DNA of 64,000 bases from Gyromitra esculenta (Eukaryota > Ascomycota > Pezizomycetes > Pezizales > Discinaceae). Shown here piece by piece: positions 52,601-64,000 of this stretch. The notes beneath the pieces are model-generated. The model worked only from the letters and a program-made list of their open reading frames with translations, did no database searches and had not been told where the DNA came from. Position 1 is the first letter of the stretch. Every line of letters begins with the position of its first letter. A program made the position numbers and the translations under genes. The DNA lies in NCBI GenBank assembly GCA_038503075.1, contig JBCAML010000001.1, positions 2,294,001 through 2,358,000 on the forward strand, written 5' to 3'.

Positions 52601-53886
52601 ATCTCCATACATAGGCCACTCTACTATGCATAGCAGCCACAGGCAGCAAAGGGTGGGGGCCTATTATTTTTGCACCTTCGCTTAATGAGCCCCAGCCACT
52701 CCTTAGCTGAAACATCGACAAACTAAATGGGGATATCATTGTCATCACAACTTGGAGTTTAAACGAGAGTCTAGCTATCTCTCAGCCCCTAGTTTTCCTT
52801 AGAAGGGTTGGTTGTTGCTGTAGCATCTGTAAGCCATAGAACTCTTGTTGCAAGATTTTCTGTGACATGTACATACGTATACTACATGTAGTACTTATCT
52901 TAAAGTCTTCGTTATGGCGTCAATGGTAGAGCATAATTTTCGATTAGTATGGCCCAGGAATGATTCTCCACTCGCCGATGTTCGAAATAGGTGGTAACTA
53001 GAGACAGTACTGTAAACCTACACTTTAAAGCACTTGCGAAGATACATGTATGCAATTTGCTTAAGCTTGTGCAGCTGTGGCCATCACCTTTCAAGTACCT
53101 TTCTTCATTTTTAAGGTTGGCGGTCGCTCGATACACCCTAGTTCATCGATATCTACTTCCTCATCTTATAATCGCACTACCGGAGAATATTTCAGCTGAT
53201 GTAGCTCTACATATTGTGTATCATCAGCGATTTAGATCTAATAAGGCGGTTAAGGACGAGGAACCAAACGTCCAAGAAAGTAGGTAGTCGTGGCTGTCTT
53301 GTAACCTTGTGTGGAATTTCTGTCTTATGCCCACAACCGTTAACATGCAATATCCAATGGTATGTGGATATGTGCTGTTGCCTTTAGGTCGTGAAGTTAC
53401 CGCTTAGCCGCGCGGTTCTTGGCGCGAACTTAACGACGTTACACGAGTTATATAACACCAGTCCCACTAGTGAACATAATTGATGATGAACCTAATATAG
53501 CTCTATACGCGCCCGCTTCGAAGGAATCTGAATCTGAAACGCTGTCCGCGGGTCAGGCCGTACAGTGCAGCGTGGCTTGCGGGGTTTTCTGAAACTGAGC
53601 CCAGATGAGCTTAAGCTTTAGATGCTCGTTTGAAGTTTCCATGACTATTAATATATCGGTGCGATAGACCTTCTTTAAATACTAGGTCTTCCGCTGTCTT
53701 GTTACTATTCATTTCCTCATACAAAAATCCTACATCTGTTCAGCGTTCAGAAAAATTAAAGGATAAACATAGCTTTACGAATTATTTTCCGGTTGCAATT
53801 ATCATTTCCGCTACTTTTACTTCCGCTACTTTTACTACCACTACCGTTAATTACGACCACTTCACGGCTCCCTATAACTGACAAAA
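49653..53886. other. 4.2-kb stretch without a recognisable gene
   Basis: Short ORFs only, none with family features or a plausible exon chain. 53801-53840 holds two copies of a 15-bp unit (CTACTTTTACTTCCG type), and 52439-52449 the palindrome ATGATCATGAT. It could hold long promoters, non-coding transcripts or decayed transposons. Two stretches with weak tRNA-like motifs were examined and rejected. Confidence 0.5.
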
Positions 53887-56752
53887 ATGGCAACATCAGA
53901 TCCACTCTCACCAGATAGCAGCACCTGTAGGTTTTAATATTCTTACTTCCACTTATATTTGTCTCCAGATCCTCGTAGAGCTGACGCTCACAGTTTATTT
54001 CACAGCGCAAGCAAAACCTACTATTACCATTAGTTCGACCACTGTGAAAAGCGACTCTGCACCCCTTAGCCCAACTGCAACTCTTGACTCCCTCCAATCA
54101 CTCGAACAGCTTCACCTCCTCAACGAAATTGATAAGCTTCGTGCTCACGGTGTCAATGATTTCGTGTCCCTTCCACAGATAGTCGTCTGCGGAGATCAAT
54201 CCTCCGGGAAGTCCTCCGTCCTCGAGGCAATTACGGAAATTCCCTTCCCTCGTAAAGACAACCTCTGCACCCGCTTTGCAACACAGATCGTCCTCCGACG
54301 TGGGATGAAGACGAGAGTCACTGTCAAGATCCTCGCAGACAGCAAGCGTCCAGAAAACGAGAAGAAGAAGCTAGGAGAATTTACCGGGTCTCTCGAGAAC
54401 TTTGGAGATCTCCCTGCGTTGATTGAGCAGGCCCAGGAGGCCATGGGAATAAGTACAGGAAGTGGTGCATTCAGCCGAGACGTGCTGAGCATTGAGATAT
54501 CTGGTCCTGGACGACCTCAACTCACCGTCGTCGATCTTCCCGGCCTAACTCATACGGAAAACAAATCGCAAAGCCGGAAGGATGTCGAGCTGGTCTCTGA
54601 GCTGGTACACAAGTACATGTCCGATCCCCGCACTATCGTCCTTGCCATTGTTACCGCAAAAAACGACTACGCGAACCAAATCGTTCTCACACGCGCAAAA
54701 GAGGCCGACCCAGAGGGCATACGCACCCTTGGAATCATCACTAAGCCAGATACGCTCCCCGAAGGTTCTGATAGCGAGCAAGACTTCTTTTCGCTGGCTA
54801 AAAATGAGGATATCTTCTTTAAGCTCGGTTGGCATGTCCTCCGGAATAGGGCCTATGAGGATCGAAACTCAGCGTTCGAGGACCGAAATCAAAAGGAGAC
54901 CGCGTTTTTTGAGAGAGGTATTTGGAGAGAGCTTCCTCGCGAGTGTGTCGGTATCTCAACACTACGCACACGGTTGAGTTCCCTGCTCTTAAGTAGAATC
55001 AAACAGGAGCTACCAAGGGTGTACAAGGAAATCGGAGAGGGGCTTAGGGACTGCGAGAATAAACTTTCCAAGATGGGTAAAGGCCGGTCAACGATCGACG
55101 AACAGAGAATATTCTTATCGCAAATCAGCGAAGACTTTTCGCGCCTATGTAAAGCAGCAACCGATGGTATATACGAAGACGAGTTCTTTGGGGACTGTAC
55201 GGAGGACTCTGGACGATCGAAACGTCTTCGCTCAGTAATCCAGAATATAAATAGTACTTTCTCTGAGAACATACGACAGAAGGGCCACAGCAAATCTATC
55301 GTCGACGAAAAGCCCTTAGCTTTTAATACCCCATTCTCCCCATCTAATTCAGAGGAGCAGAACCTTCCGCAGGAAATCACTCGTGCGGATGCAATCGAAT
55401 GGGTAAAGCCACTTCTGCTCCAATCCCGTGGCCGTGAGCTCCCAGGAACTTACAACCCTCTTCTTATCGGCGAGGTTTTCTGGGAACAATCCAAGCCGTG
55501 GGAAACCATTGCGCACAATCATCTCGCGCATGTTTTTTCCCTGTGTGAGGATTTTTTATGGTCGCTTCTTGAGCATATTGTCCCAGGGGATGTGCTCGGT
55601 TCTCTGTTTGACTACTGGATCGATGAGAAACTGTATGAGCGATTTGAGAGAGCTAATAAAGAACTAAAAAACCTACTGATGGATAGAAGACGACACGCTA
55701 TTACTTATAACCACTATTGCACAGACAACATCCAGCGCACCCGAACTCACCGGATGGAGGAACGCTACACCGCTGCGATAAAATCTGTAACGAGCTGGAA
55801 TCCAAATGTTAAGGGCCCCATCACGCTAGATCCCGCGGAGCTGCTGAGAGTACTCTCATCGCCGACCCAAGATAATTTAGACGACTACGCATGCGATGAG
55901 GTGCTCGATGGCATGTCTGCGTATTATCAGGTCGCTTCCAAAGTCTTCATTGACAACGTCGCCGTTCAAGTCATTGAGCGCCGGATTATTGGTGGGCTAT
56001 GGGATATATTCTCACCCAGTGCAGTGGTGGCCATGAATACGGAGGTGATCGGAAGTATTGCAGAGGAATCGACGGAGGATAGACTACTGAGAGAACGGCT
56101 GGAAGCAAAACAAAAGAGCTTGAAAATGGGGATGGAGGCGTGTAGAAGTGCTTTGAAGGGGACCAAGACTGGTATGTACCATTTATTTGTTTACCAACCC
56201 TGGCTTAGCATAATTTCGAGACATAGATAGGCATGGGGATCTGAATACTAACGCTCGATAACTCCAGAAACCGCCACCCGAGAACCTCTAAAAAGTAATC
56301 GTAAGAAGTTTTCAAAACCCACTGATGCCAACTTCGACGGACTCAGCGATCTCCTTGCAAACACAGCTATTGGAAAACCAAAAAAGCCCAGAAACCCGAA
56401 TGCGTCTGGTCTTAACAGAGTTCCCTCAAAGTCATCAAATACACCACCTGTAGCTCAAGGGCTCTTCCCAACAAATAAAGTAATAGATGATGGAGGTTTG
56501 TTCGACACCAAGAGCCTGCTCGGAAACGGAGGTGGAGGATTCCCCAGTTCTCCCTTTGGGACGCCGGCGAAAAATGGCCCAGCTCCTCCGTATGGATCCC
56601 CATCTCCGGTTGAAGAATCGGGGGGGCCCAAAGGTGATTTCTGGGGGGCTAGTGCAACTGCCGGGACGGGAGCAAATACCAACTATGGTATTTTTGGAAA
56701 AAAACCTATAGCTGCGCGCACCGGAAACCCAAGTACGTGGCCTAAGAAATAA
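53887..56752 (+). CDS. Dynamin-like GTPase
   Basis: Proposed three-exon gene, 896 aa: 53887-53926, 54006-56171, 56268-56752. The second intron has TACTAAC before its acceptor. The GTPase domain starts at about residue 50: P-loop GDQSSGKSS, a switch Thr region (CTRFATQIVLRR), DLPGL and TKPD. The middle (stalk) domain and a GED-like helical segment (YYQVASKVFIDNVAVQVIERRI to EERLEAK-like) follow, the Mx/fungal dynamin layout without a PH domain. The last 160 residues are Gly/Pro/Ser/Asn-rich with FG and GGGGF motifs, probably disordered. Members self-assemble on membranes and use GTP to remodel them. The exact organelle is not clear; many fungal paralogues of this type are uncharacterised. Confidence 0.88.
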
Positions 56753-57294
56753 TCATTTGTATGTTTCTTTCTTATCGCATAGTTTGGCGAATTGTACTAA
56801 CAATATCAGTACTCTTTCCTCCGTCAAAATATCCTGTCACGACGATTAAAAATGCCGATGAGTTACTCCTCTGTCATAGCATCACTTTCTTGCCAGAATA
56901 TCAAAAACTTTCATTTGAGGAGTTGCGTTTGCAGGAATATGAACAAGGCAAAAGATGGGAGGCTTAACTTTCTATTATGTCATATTTTTCAAGTCTAGTT
57001 GTGGGGCATACCCAGGGTTGATATCTGTATATTATTGCATATTTTCGTTACTTGGATCAAAATCAAGACTAATTAATCTATCTATCTATCTATCAAAATC
57101 GAGACGCTTTTGTTTGTGGCGAGTGACTTTGCATGGATCGCTAAGAGGCTTGGCGCAGCAACGCTTAAGCAGAGCCGCACCTCCAAACAACCGCCGTGAT
57201 GTCCAGAAATTGAGAAGCCCCAGGTCTTTCTGATTGACGGCAAACACCAGCCACCACTCCCCGCTTCCCGCAAGACGGCCAATCCGCCCCCGCA
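56753..57294. other. Intergenic, with (ATCT)n microsatellite
   Basis: Between the GTPase stop and the next ATG. It holds about five ATCT units at 57076-57094 and otherwise nothing recognised. Confidence 0.6.
57076..57094. repeat. ATCT microsatellite
   Basis: Almost five perfect copies of the tetranucleotide. Confidence 0.9.
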
Positions 57295-58277
57295 ATGGCG
57301 TCTACAGCCTGCGCCCGCTTCCTCCTCTCCCGAAACACCCCGCTGCTGCCCCTCCTCGCGCGCCTACCTGCTCGCAGCCCCACTACCAGTGCACTTCGTC
57401 AGCAATTTCAACAGCTGCGACATGCTAGCAAAAAGGCCAGCAAGAAAGCCCCGAAAAAGAAGAGCCCCCCACCTACAGCGGCGATCAAGACACCTCCACC
57501 CCTCCCGCAGCCGCTGAAGTACGTTTCGCTCGCCGAATCACTCGGGAATTCCGAGAAGGAGAGGATTATACTCTATGCATGCAAAAATGGGCTTTTTGTT
57601 TCTGGGTGCTACGGGTTAGCAACTGGGATGGTTGCATGGAGTGTATATACGTGGAATACAAACATCGCGAATAGTGTCCCGGGGATCCCGAAATGGGTTG
57701 TGGGCGCAACCTATGCTAGCGTAACGGTCATGATGCTGATGGCTGCAGTAGTGGCTTATTATCCTACGCGGTATGTGTCCACCAGCTCTCACTCGATACG
57801 CTTGGGTATAGAGGAAGCAAACGGGATGAGGGCGAGGTGGGAAGATAGATACTGACAGTCCTGGCGGAGATCAGGATTGTCCAAGTAATCCATGCACATC
57901 CCATCCGCGGCACCGCCCACTCTTCACCGGGTGTCTCAATAACGCTGCATAAGCGTCCCATCCTACCCACTCTCCCGATGAGAAAGATTCATATCCCTTC
58001 CTCGGAAATAATCACGCTCATGGAGCCCTTACAACCCCTCCACGCACCCAAGGCAGCTGAGTCCGAAATAGTAGATAAAAGAAGCGCGGTGACGAAGATC
58101 AGACATAGCGTTACGGGCGCACCGTTCAAAGTGTTTGATTTTATGAGGAAGGCATTAAGTACGTCGGGATTTGTTACTATAAGGGTAGATGGTGTAGGAA
58201 GGTTTAGGCTTAGCAAGGATGGATGGGTGTGGGAGAGAAGAGGGCTAGATAAGCTGTTTAAGACCAATAGACGATAG
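57295..58277 (+). CDS. Probable mitochondrial membrane protein, TMEM223-like
   Basis: Proposed two-exon gene, 292 aa: 57295-57770 and 57875-58277, with intron donor GTATGT and branch site TACTGAC; phases agree. The N-terminus (MASTACARFLLSRNT...QQLRHASKKASKKAPKKK) has Arg and hydroxylated residues without acids, a mitochondrial presequence, then a Lys/Pro linker. Two membrane segments follow: GLFVSGCYGLATGMVAWSVY and VVGATYASVTVMMLMAAVVAYY. They are followed by a beta-rich tail (IVQVIHAHPIRG, ITLHKRPILPTLPMRKIHI). The two-helix plus tail layout resembles the TMEM70/TMEM186/TMEM223 group of respiratory-chain assembly proteins; this is a tentative assignment. Without splicing the ORF would end at 57855 and lose the tail. 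Confidence 0.68.
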
Positions 58278-58803
58278 CTGGAGTTCATATGAAAAGCAAA
58301 GGCATGTAGATATTTTTAATAAAAAAAAAAGGAGAGAAAGAGTTTCGGGCTTAGGATATCACTCGCTCAGAGTTCAAGATCAGCACCTTCATCGGCATGC
58401 CGGGCGCCCTCAAATTCGGTGTCACTCGGTATACCGAACACTTTCCAAAATTCCCCTGGCGTTGCCAGATGACAAGAACCAACCATCGAGAAAAAGAAAC
58501 GACATAAATTACTATGGATTATATCCTACTCGCAAATGCTACTATCTTGTACTTGGAACATGTCCTTCGCGAGAGCTTTTTTTTTTGTTGGTGAAACGCG
58601 GGATTTCACCCTGGTCCGACATCGCCGAGTGAGGTACATACATGTAAAATTGATTGGGCGATTGGCAGCGTGGGATCCAAAAAGTTCAATCTCAACCTCG
58701 TCCCAACAACCTCCTCCACCACCTCGCCCTCCATCTCTTTTGGTAGCTCCCATCACGCAAGCTCAGTTCCCGCCGGCGATACACACACGTACACCCTCTT
58801 AGC
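58278..58803. other. Intergenic region
   Basis: Contains A10 at 58321-58332 in the likely 3' flank of the preceding gene and, at its right end, a pyrimidine-rich tract (CCTCCTCCACCACCTCGCCC) as expected upstream of a fungal housekeeping gene. No gene seen. Confidence 0.5.
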
Positions 58804-60458
58804 ATGGCTTCTTCATTCCGTCGTTTGTCGGGCCGTTTGGTTGGGACTGCTCCCAGTGCGCCGTTACGACGACATGCTCTCACTCGAGGTATTGCTTCCC
58901 ACTTATTCTCGCTCTGGGGTTTGGGGAGACATTGGAATTTGCAAGCACATGAATTTAAAGCCTTGATTTGACTTCTGTCTAGGGATGCGAACGACTGCCC
59001 CCAGAAATGCCGCCTCGAATCTGAACATGCCAGCGCTGAGTCCCACCATGACGGAAGGGACCATCAGCAGCTGGAAAGTTAAGGAAGGTTCGTTTAATCT
59101 TCCTGCGATTTAATGAAGTGAAGGGGAGTTTGAGAGTTCGAGAATAAGGAGGAATGAACGAGTAACTGGGGGATGTAATTAAACGCTAATGGCTTATCGC
59201 TGTGGTGTAGGCGACGAATTTTCCGCCGGCGACGTCCTTCTCGAGATTGAAACCGATAAAGCCCAAATGGACGTCGAAGCTCAAGACGATGGCATCATGG
59301 CCAAAATAATGGTACATCTACCTTATACCCTAGCCCTAAATTACTCTTCTGCTGTTTGGCAGTCGCTTAAAAAACTACTTCTTTCACAGATCAAAGCCGG
59401 TACCAAAGCTGTCCAAGTTGGGACCCGTATTGGTGTCCTTGCAGAACAAGGCGACGATATCAGCTCCCTCGAGATCCCTGCTGAAGATGGCGCCAGCCCT
59501 GGGCCAAAGTCGGTAGATACCTCATCGTCCAAACAAGATACTACCTCGCCACCCCCGGAGGACCGCCCTAAACAGGTCGAGTCTTCAGCTAAGTCAACAC
59601 CGGAAACATCACACAAACATGCTGCCCCAAAGACACCTCACACACCTTCACCGTCAGTAGCGCATTTGCTCCGTTCACACGGAATTGCCAAAGACGACAT
59701 CTCCAAGATCTCCGCGACGGGGCCAAAGGGGAGATTATTGAAAGGAGATGTGCTAGCCTTCCTCGGCAAAATTGAAAAGAGCTGGCCGAAAGAACTCGAG
59801 AGCAGGATCCATAAGGGTGAAAAGCTGGATCTGAGTAACATTAAGATTGCAGCCCCGAAGAAGGCAGAGACGAAGAAACCAGCCGAAACGAAGCTGGAGG
59901 TGCCAAAGGACGCGGAGCTAAAACTTGAGGTGTCGTTTAGTGAAGTTCTCAAAGTGCAAAGTAAACTACAGGGTGCGTCTACAACCACAGCATCCCTAGT
60001 TTTCTCTAACGAATCACTAACAAACTACCACAGCAACTCTCGGAGTTCACCTCCCCCTTTCATCATTCATCACCAAAGCCACTATCAGAGCTAATCAGAA
60101 CCTTCCCCCATCGTCCCTTCCTCCCACCGCATCTGAGCTCTTCGACGAGATTCTTGGCCTTCCCGCCGCATCCCCCAAAGCTACTCGGGGATCATTCACC
60201 CCACAAGTCACAGCGCTTCCATCAGCATCATTTGTGAGCTCTGCGCCGTCGGATGAGCTTGATATCATTGACATTCTTGCCGGAACCGCTCCGACGTCAC
60301 CAGCGAAGAAGTCGCTACCGCCATCTGCAGGAATTGCAGCGACGGGACCTAATGTAATCAGTCTAACAGTTCCGGTAGCCGAGGAAGAAAGAGCGAAGGT
60401 ATTTCTGGGGAGGTTTAAGGGGTATTTAGAGCAAGATCCTGGGAGTCTTGTTTTGTAA
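58804..60458 (+). CDS. PDX1: Pyruvate dehydrogenase complex protein X (E3-binding protein)
   Basis: Proposed five-exon gene, 432 aa: 58804-58888, 58983-59087, 59211-59311, 59390-59972, 60034-60458; all phases agree. An Arg-rich mitochondrial presequence (MASSFRRLSGRLVG) is followed by one lipoyl domain (MPALSPTMTEGTISSWKVKEGD; lipoyl-Lys in ETDKAQMD at about residue 83). Then come a Ser/Pro/Thr linker and a peripheral subunit-binding domain (SPSVAHLLRSHGIAKDDISKISATGPKGRLLKGDVLAF). The C-terminal half is short, with a partial E2-like stretch (TLGVHLPLSSFITKATIRAN), but lacks the acetyltransferase active-site motif HxxxDG. This is the layout of E3BP/PDX1, which anchors dihydrolipoamide dehydrogenase to the E2 core in the mitochondrial matrix. 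Confidence 0.88.
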
Positions 60459-62085
60459 ATGTTGATGTTTTTTTTTCATTTGCTGGTTGGACAATTGGTA
60501 CTTAATTGAGCGCGTCCGCGAAGCGTGCTTAATATATATCCTTAGGTGAAAACTGCCTCGGGGTGAGTATTGCTAACTGAAGGATAGTTCAAGATTGGGC
60601 CCTAAGGCTGGGAGGTAAAAGGTTGGAATAGAGCAGTGGTTTGGTCGGGTTTTTAGCAAGATTTTTAGCAGGGCGGAAAATTTAAGGGGATGTACACGAA
60701 TGAATGTTGTGTTCTTTAGACGTGTAAGCTGTTTGGTACCTGGGCTGAGTCCATTTAAGTGTAATTTCTTCTCTCCATTCACCACTCTAACGATTCACAC
60801 TTCTAAAAAAAACTCAAGCCACCTCATAATTGCCATAGGTCACTTCTGCGGATATTAGTTCCTCCACATCTGGAAGCGACCTACACCGTCCTCCTGGCTC
60901 GTTATAAAACACTATCCTCCCTCAGAGTCATTCATTATCATTCGGAGTATTATCGGCGAAGTTGGCTGTTCCCGTAAGTAAATAAGTAATCGCGTTAGAG
61001 AATATGTATATCGAGTGATATTTTATGAGCTATCTTAGACACGAGTCCCGCTTGACTTATAGCTGAGCCACGTGCGAGGGCGTCTGAGGGTGTCACAGAA
61101 ACGTGTCTTGGAATAGGCTTTCTATTAATATAAGGATGAGGAGATAGTTGGCTGGAGGATTGGTGGTGGGCTACTGTATATACACGTATATACGGCTACT
61201 ACTAAGATCCTTAGGCTTCGTGATTAAGGTAACACCGAAAGCATCCAATATGAGGGATACCAATAGTACAATTGATTTGGAAGATAGAAATACGAATCCT
61301 CCACTTCAAGAACAAAGAATACTTACATGTAGGAACAGTACTTTCCTGCCAGAATCTGGGACCCCTATCTAATCTGCTATTAAAGTGAATGGTTTCTGGC
61401 ATTAAAATTAGGCTTTCTATAGATTAATATCAGCATAATTAGAGGTTAGTAGTTCTATCACTTGTACATAAAATCTCCGGTTTTCAGTATTACATCAGAG
61501 TAAGCTTAACATGTATGTTAGTTCCGGAGCACTGCAGCCGTACGTATATGCAGGATGCTAAAAAGCGAAGCTTGCTCTGACCCATCAACACCCAAACGCC
61601 TCGTTTTGCCCCAGCACAAAGCCAATATAACGTAAGTTTGACTACAAGCTTGATTATCCATCCGTATAATGGAATATATAGTCTTACCTTATAAATAGCT
61701 GCGTATCTTAAGCGAAATAAGGTTATTGGGAATCAGGGAGACGTGTGTCACTTTCCGGCGCCCTCCGTAAATCTCAACGAAAAGCCACATACGGGATCAG
61801 GGCATGTAATACAAGATTTAATTATGCCAAGTCTCTTGCGGACTACTCGTATTTGAATGACGTTCCCGGAACGGCCTGGGTCCGCATGGAGGTGCATACC
61901 AGTAGAGAGCCCCCGGGGTCGAAATTATATGCAGAGTCTGGCCTATTGAGTTGCAAATCAAACAGAAAAGGACAGCGTGGTACCGGAATTCAGCCAATTG
62001 AGTAGCAAAGTAAAACTGCTTGTGACCTGCGGCTTAAAAGAAGTGAATGTAGGAAAATATATACGGTGCAAACTTGAATAACTAC
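60459..62085. other. Intergenic, no gene recognised
   Basis: About 1.6 kb. The ORF at 61745-62005 has no family features and odd composition. The last part (about 62060-62085) is probably the terminal region of the Tc1-like element, which would start near TACGGTGCAAACTTGAATAACT (62060), but the other end is lost. Confidence 0.5.
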
Positions 62086-63204
62086 TTAAAAATTAAAATT
62101 ATTACCACCACCATCAGCAATACAGGCCTCAATCCTTCGTGACATAGACATAATATGATGGTTTATCCTTTCAACAGGATATTTCTTCCACTCATCCTCA
62201 ACCACTTCCCTAATACCCTTTGCAGTAATCTTCCAACCTGATCTTTCTTTTATTTTATCTTTTATTTCATTCCAAATTGTCTCAATAGGGTTTAAATCAG
62301 GAGAGTTAGCAGGCCATTCAATTTTTTTGAGTCCTAGTTTCTCTCGTGCAAGTTCATGATAGTCTTTGGTATGTGAAGGAGCATTATCTTCCATGATAAT
62401 AAGACCAGATCGTTGAACTTTGGCTGCTATTGCAAAAGGAAACAACAAAGGATTCAAAATTCGTTCACGATAGATATACCAATCTATTCCACCTCTCCGG
62501 TCTTTCCGCCGAGTCTTGAGCTCTGGGGCATTTTGTTGATGGTTACCCAAATACTCCTGCCACTCATACTGTATGAGGTCGGCTTCATATTCAGCTTGCA
62601 GCTTTTTAACAGCTGCATCCCGTTCTTTTGGTGTTTCGTAGAGGGTCTTGTACATATGATAAGGAAGCTGTGAACCTAATATTGAATTAATATGTATATT
62701 TATACTTAATCAAGGAGAGGATTACCTGAATATCCATAAAGAATTGCTCCCCAAAGCATGACTGTTAACCCAGTACTAAATCGCCGACCCACATTCCGAG
62801 GTAGGTATGCCTCTCCAGGCCTTCGTAGTACTCCTCTTGCTCTTCTTCGCCTTAAATTTCCACTCTCAAAGTATGTCTCATCTGTAAAAATAACATACCG
62901 CCAATCCATGAATTGATACTTGAGACAAAATGCAAGTCTAGTAGCTTTATGCTCATTGGATAACCCAGGCTTTAGTGTAGGCTTCCTTCGTTGAATTCCG
63001 TCATCTTTCAGCACCTTCTTGACTGTGTTTCCACATACATTAAGGTTCGCTATGTCAAAGATTAGCATTTAACAAGTACTTTAACGTAAGAAAACCATTG
63101 TAGTTCACTCACCTGCTTCAGCCAGCTCTTCAAATGTCATGCGACAATGTTGAGCATCCGATAAAGTCAAATCTATCAACCTTTGCTTTTCATCCGAAGT
63201 CAGG
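62086..63204 (-). pseudogene. Tc1/mariner transposase, 5' end cut by an LTR
   Basis: Minus strand, three exons with GT-AG introns: 63204-63113 (truncated), 63049-62726 and 62675-62086; introns are 63 and 50 bp and phases agree. Part of the N-terminal helix-turn-helix domain (LTLSDAQHCRMTFEELAEAA...TVKKVLKDDGIQRRK) remains. The catalytic triad is intact: FTDETYF, MEDNAPSHT and SPDLNPIETIW, with 34 residues between the second Asp and the Glu (DD34E). It ends GGGNNFNF. The first part of the DNA-binding domain was removed by the LTR at 63205 (target TCAGG), so the copy is inactive although the rest has no stop. Confidence 0.85.
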
Positions 63205-63359
63205 TCTCAAGGAGTGGGTTTCTGGTCAAGCTCTCAAGTATCCCTCGAGATGAGCAGTGCTACTTGAGTGGGAAACCAACAGCGAGAATGCGTGCGGAGA
63301 TTCTACAGGCTCTAAGAAGGGATCAAGTTAAGATGACTTGAAGACAGTGACAGCGACGG
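63205..63359 (-). repeat. Group A-like LTR, truncated by G8
   Basis: The U5 end of an LTR (minus: ends CTTGAGA) with hairpin TCTCGAG-GGATA-CTTGAGA. It stops at GACGG, the likely duplication of G8. The remainder is beyond the window. Confidence 0.88.
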
Positions 63360-63768
63360 TCTCACGGTTGAGCCTCGAGTTAAGCCCTTCAGTATCCCTG
63401 AAGGTGAGCAGTGCTACTTAAGCGAGGTCACAACACGTTCAAAGAGTGCAGTGTTTCTCCAGGTTCTACAGTGGGTATACTTCAAGGCAAAGTATCAGCG
63501 ATGTTTCACAGCGACAGAGAAAGTTCTGAGATAGAACTGTGGTAGTATTTAGAGTAATACAGGTAGAAGTGAAACGAGAACGTTGCTTAAGGAAAGAAGA
63601 GTAAAAAGGTAAAACACAAGCAAAATCCACCGTTTAAATACCCCGCTTTTCTTAACAAAACCAATAACCGATAACAACCGAAAAACAATAACATTATACA
63701 GCGACCCGCAATCCTTAACAACCATCGAACCGAAACCTAACCCTATACCCAATCTTTAATCCGTGAAA
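63360..63768 (-). repeat. G8 3' LTR (group B)
   Basis: 409 bp. On the minus strand it starts TTTCACGG and ends CGTGAGA, with AAGCAACGT and the hairpin CCTTCAG-GGATA-CTGAAGG. Confidence 0.92.
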
Positions 63769-64000
63769 GTAGCCCCCCGTCTCAAGCGTGAGCTCCTGCG
63801 AACCTTAGGATTGGTATTGGTTGTCGTAGTTAAAAATACATCAAGGGCAGTTGTATCCTGAAGATCTTCGGCGGGTTCCCAGGTAGGGTGAGCATAGCCA
63901 GTCCATTCGACCAGGTATTGTTGTTGTCCACGGTGCATTCGTTGGTCGAGGATTTTCTCAATAAAGTATTCCTCTTGTTCGTTAACAACAATTGGTGACG
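63756..64000 (-). CDS. pol: G8 Pol C-terminus with chromodomain, partial
   Basis: Open from the window edge: EEYFIEKILDQRM, the chromodomain core YLVEWTGYAHPTWEP, then RSSRLRRGATFTD and TAA inside the LTR, as in other group B copies. It is most similar to G1 at this end (LQDT segment). Confidence 0.9.
   Translation of the reverse strand, partial: SPIVVNEQEEYFIEKILDQRMHRGQQQYLVEWTGYAHPTWEPAEDLQDTTALDVFLTTTTNTNPKVRRSSRLRRGATFTD

Larger units (their letters stand above)
63360..64000 (-). mobile_element. G8: Ty3/Gypsy group B, 3' end only
   Basis: 3' LTR plus the end of pol, inserted in a group A LTR. It continues beyond the right window edge. Confidence 0.9.

Noticed and set aside
52910..52996. 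tRNA-like stretch (GTTATGGCGTCAATGGTAGAGCA ... GTTCGAAAT)
   Set aside because: The A-box-like part and four acceptor pairs look right, but the T arm cannot pair and the anticodon arm is not convincing. Chance or a long-dead copy.
61745..62005. 86-codon plus-strand ORF
   Set aside because: Composition and sequence do not suggest a protein; no intron signals extend it.
1..64000. CRISPR arrays, bacterial operons, prophage or plasmid features
   Set aside because: The window is clearly eukaryotic; no regularly spaced repeats or bacterial genes are present.

Overview
The window looks like a chromosome segment of a filamentous ascomycete (Pezizomycotina). The evidence is short GT-AG introns of about 50-125 bp with CTAAC/CTGAC-like branch sites, a Zn2Cys6 regulator, a DHA2-type transporter, a PDX1-like protein, and Ty3/Gypsy chromoviruses, Tc1/mariner and fungal DDE elements. 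No prokaryotic features are present.

Bases 1-40280 are a nest of LTR retrotransposons, named here G1-G7. The base layer is G2 (minus strand; its 5' LTR is at 39861-40280 and its 3' end lies left of the window). G2 was hit by G1 (near the end of pol), G3 (in the protease), G5 (at the gag C-terminus) and G7 (in mid gag). G4 then inserted into the 5' LTR of G3, and G6 into pol of G5. Five-base target duplications prove most steps: TAGTG for G3, GCAGT for G4, GTGGT for G5, AAATG for G6. G1-G6 and G8 belong to one lineage with LTRs of 400-423 bp (TTTCATGG or TTTCACAG ... GAGA) and two groups: A (G3, G4) and B (G1, G2, G5, G6, G8). G7 is an unrelated Gypsy family with LTRs of about 945 bp (TG...CA) that lie, unusually, in opposite orientations.

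Bases 40281-44835 hold a solo LTR (TSD TTAAG), a decayed DDE transposase gene split by a second solo LTR, and a 500-bp non-autonomous inverted-repeat element. Bases 45378-60458 are the host gene island: a C2HC plus Zn2Cys6 regulator divergent from a 14-TM-type MFS transporter, a 4.2-kb stretch without a recognisable gene, a dynamin-like GTPase, a probable mitochondrial membrane protein and a PDX1-like pyruvate dehydrogenase subunit. Bases 62086-64000 hold a Tc1/mariner transposase cut by a group A LTR, itself cut by the group B element G8.

The most interesting material is the expression and replication programme that can be read from the G1-G6/G8 lineage. (1) G2 and G5 share a 51-codon upstream ORF whose stop overlaps the gag start as ATGA. 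(2) Gag ends with a T_TTA_AAC slippery site directly before TAG, followed after 6-7 nt by a hairpin with compensatory changes, so Pol is made by -1 frameshifting. (3) The primer-binding site is complementary over 9 nt (AAGCAACGT) to the predicted transcript 5' end, so self-priming is likely. (4) A hairpin with an invariant GGATA loop and strong stem covariation sits at the 3' end of every LTR, next to the primer site. These are readings by eye. Alignments, covariation statistics and expression data would test them.
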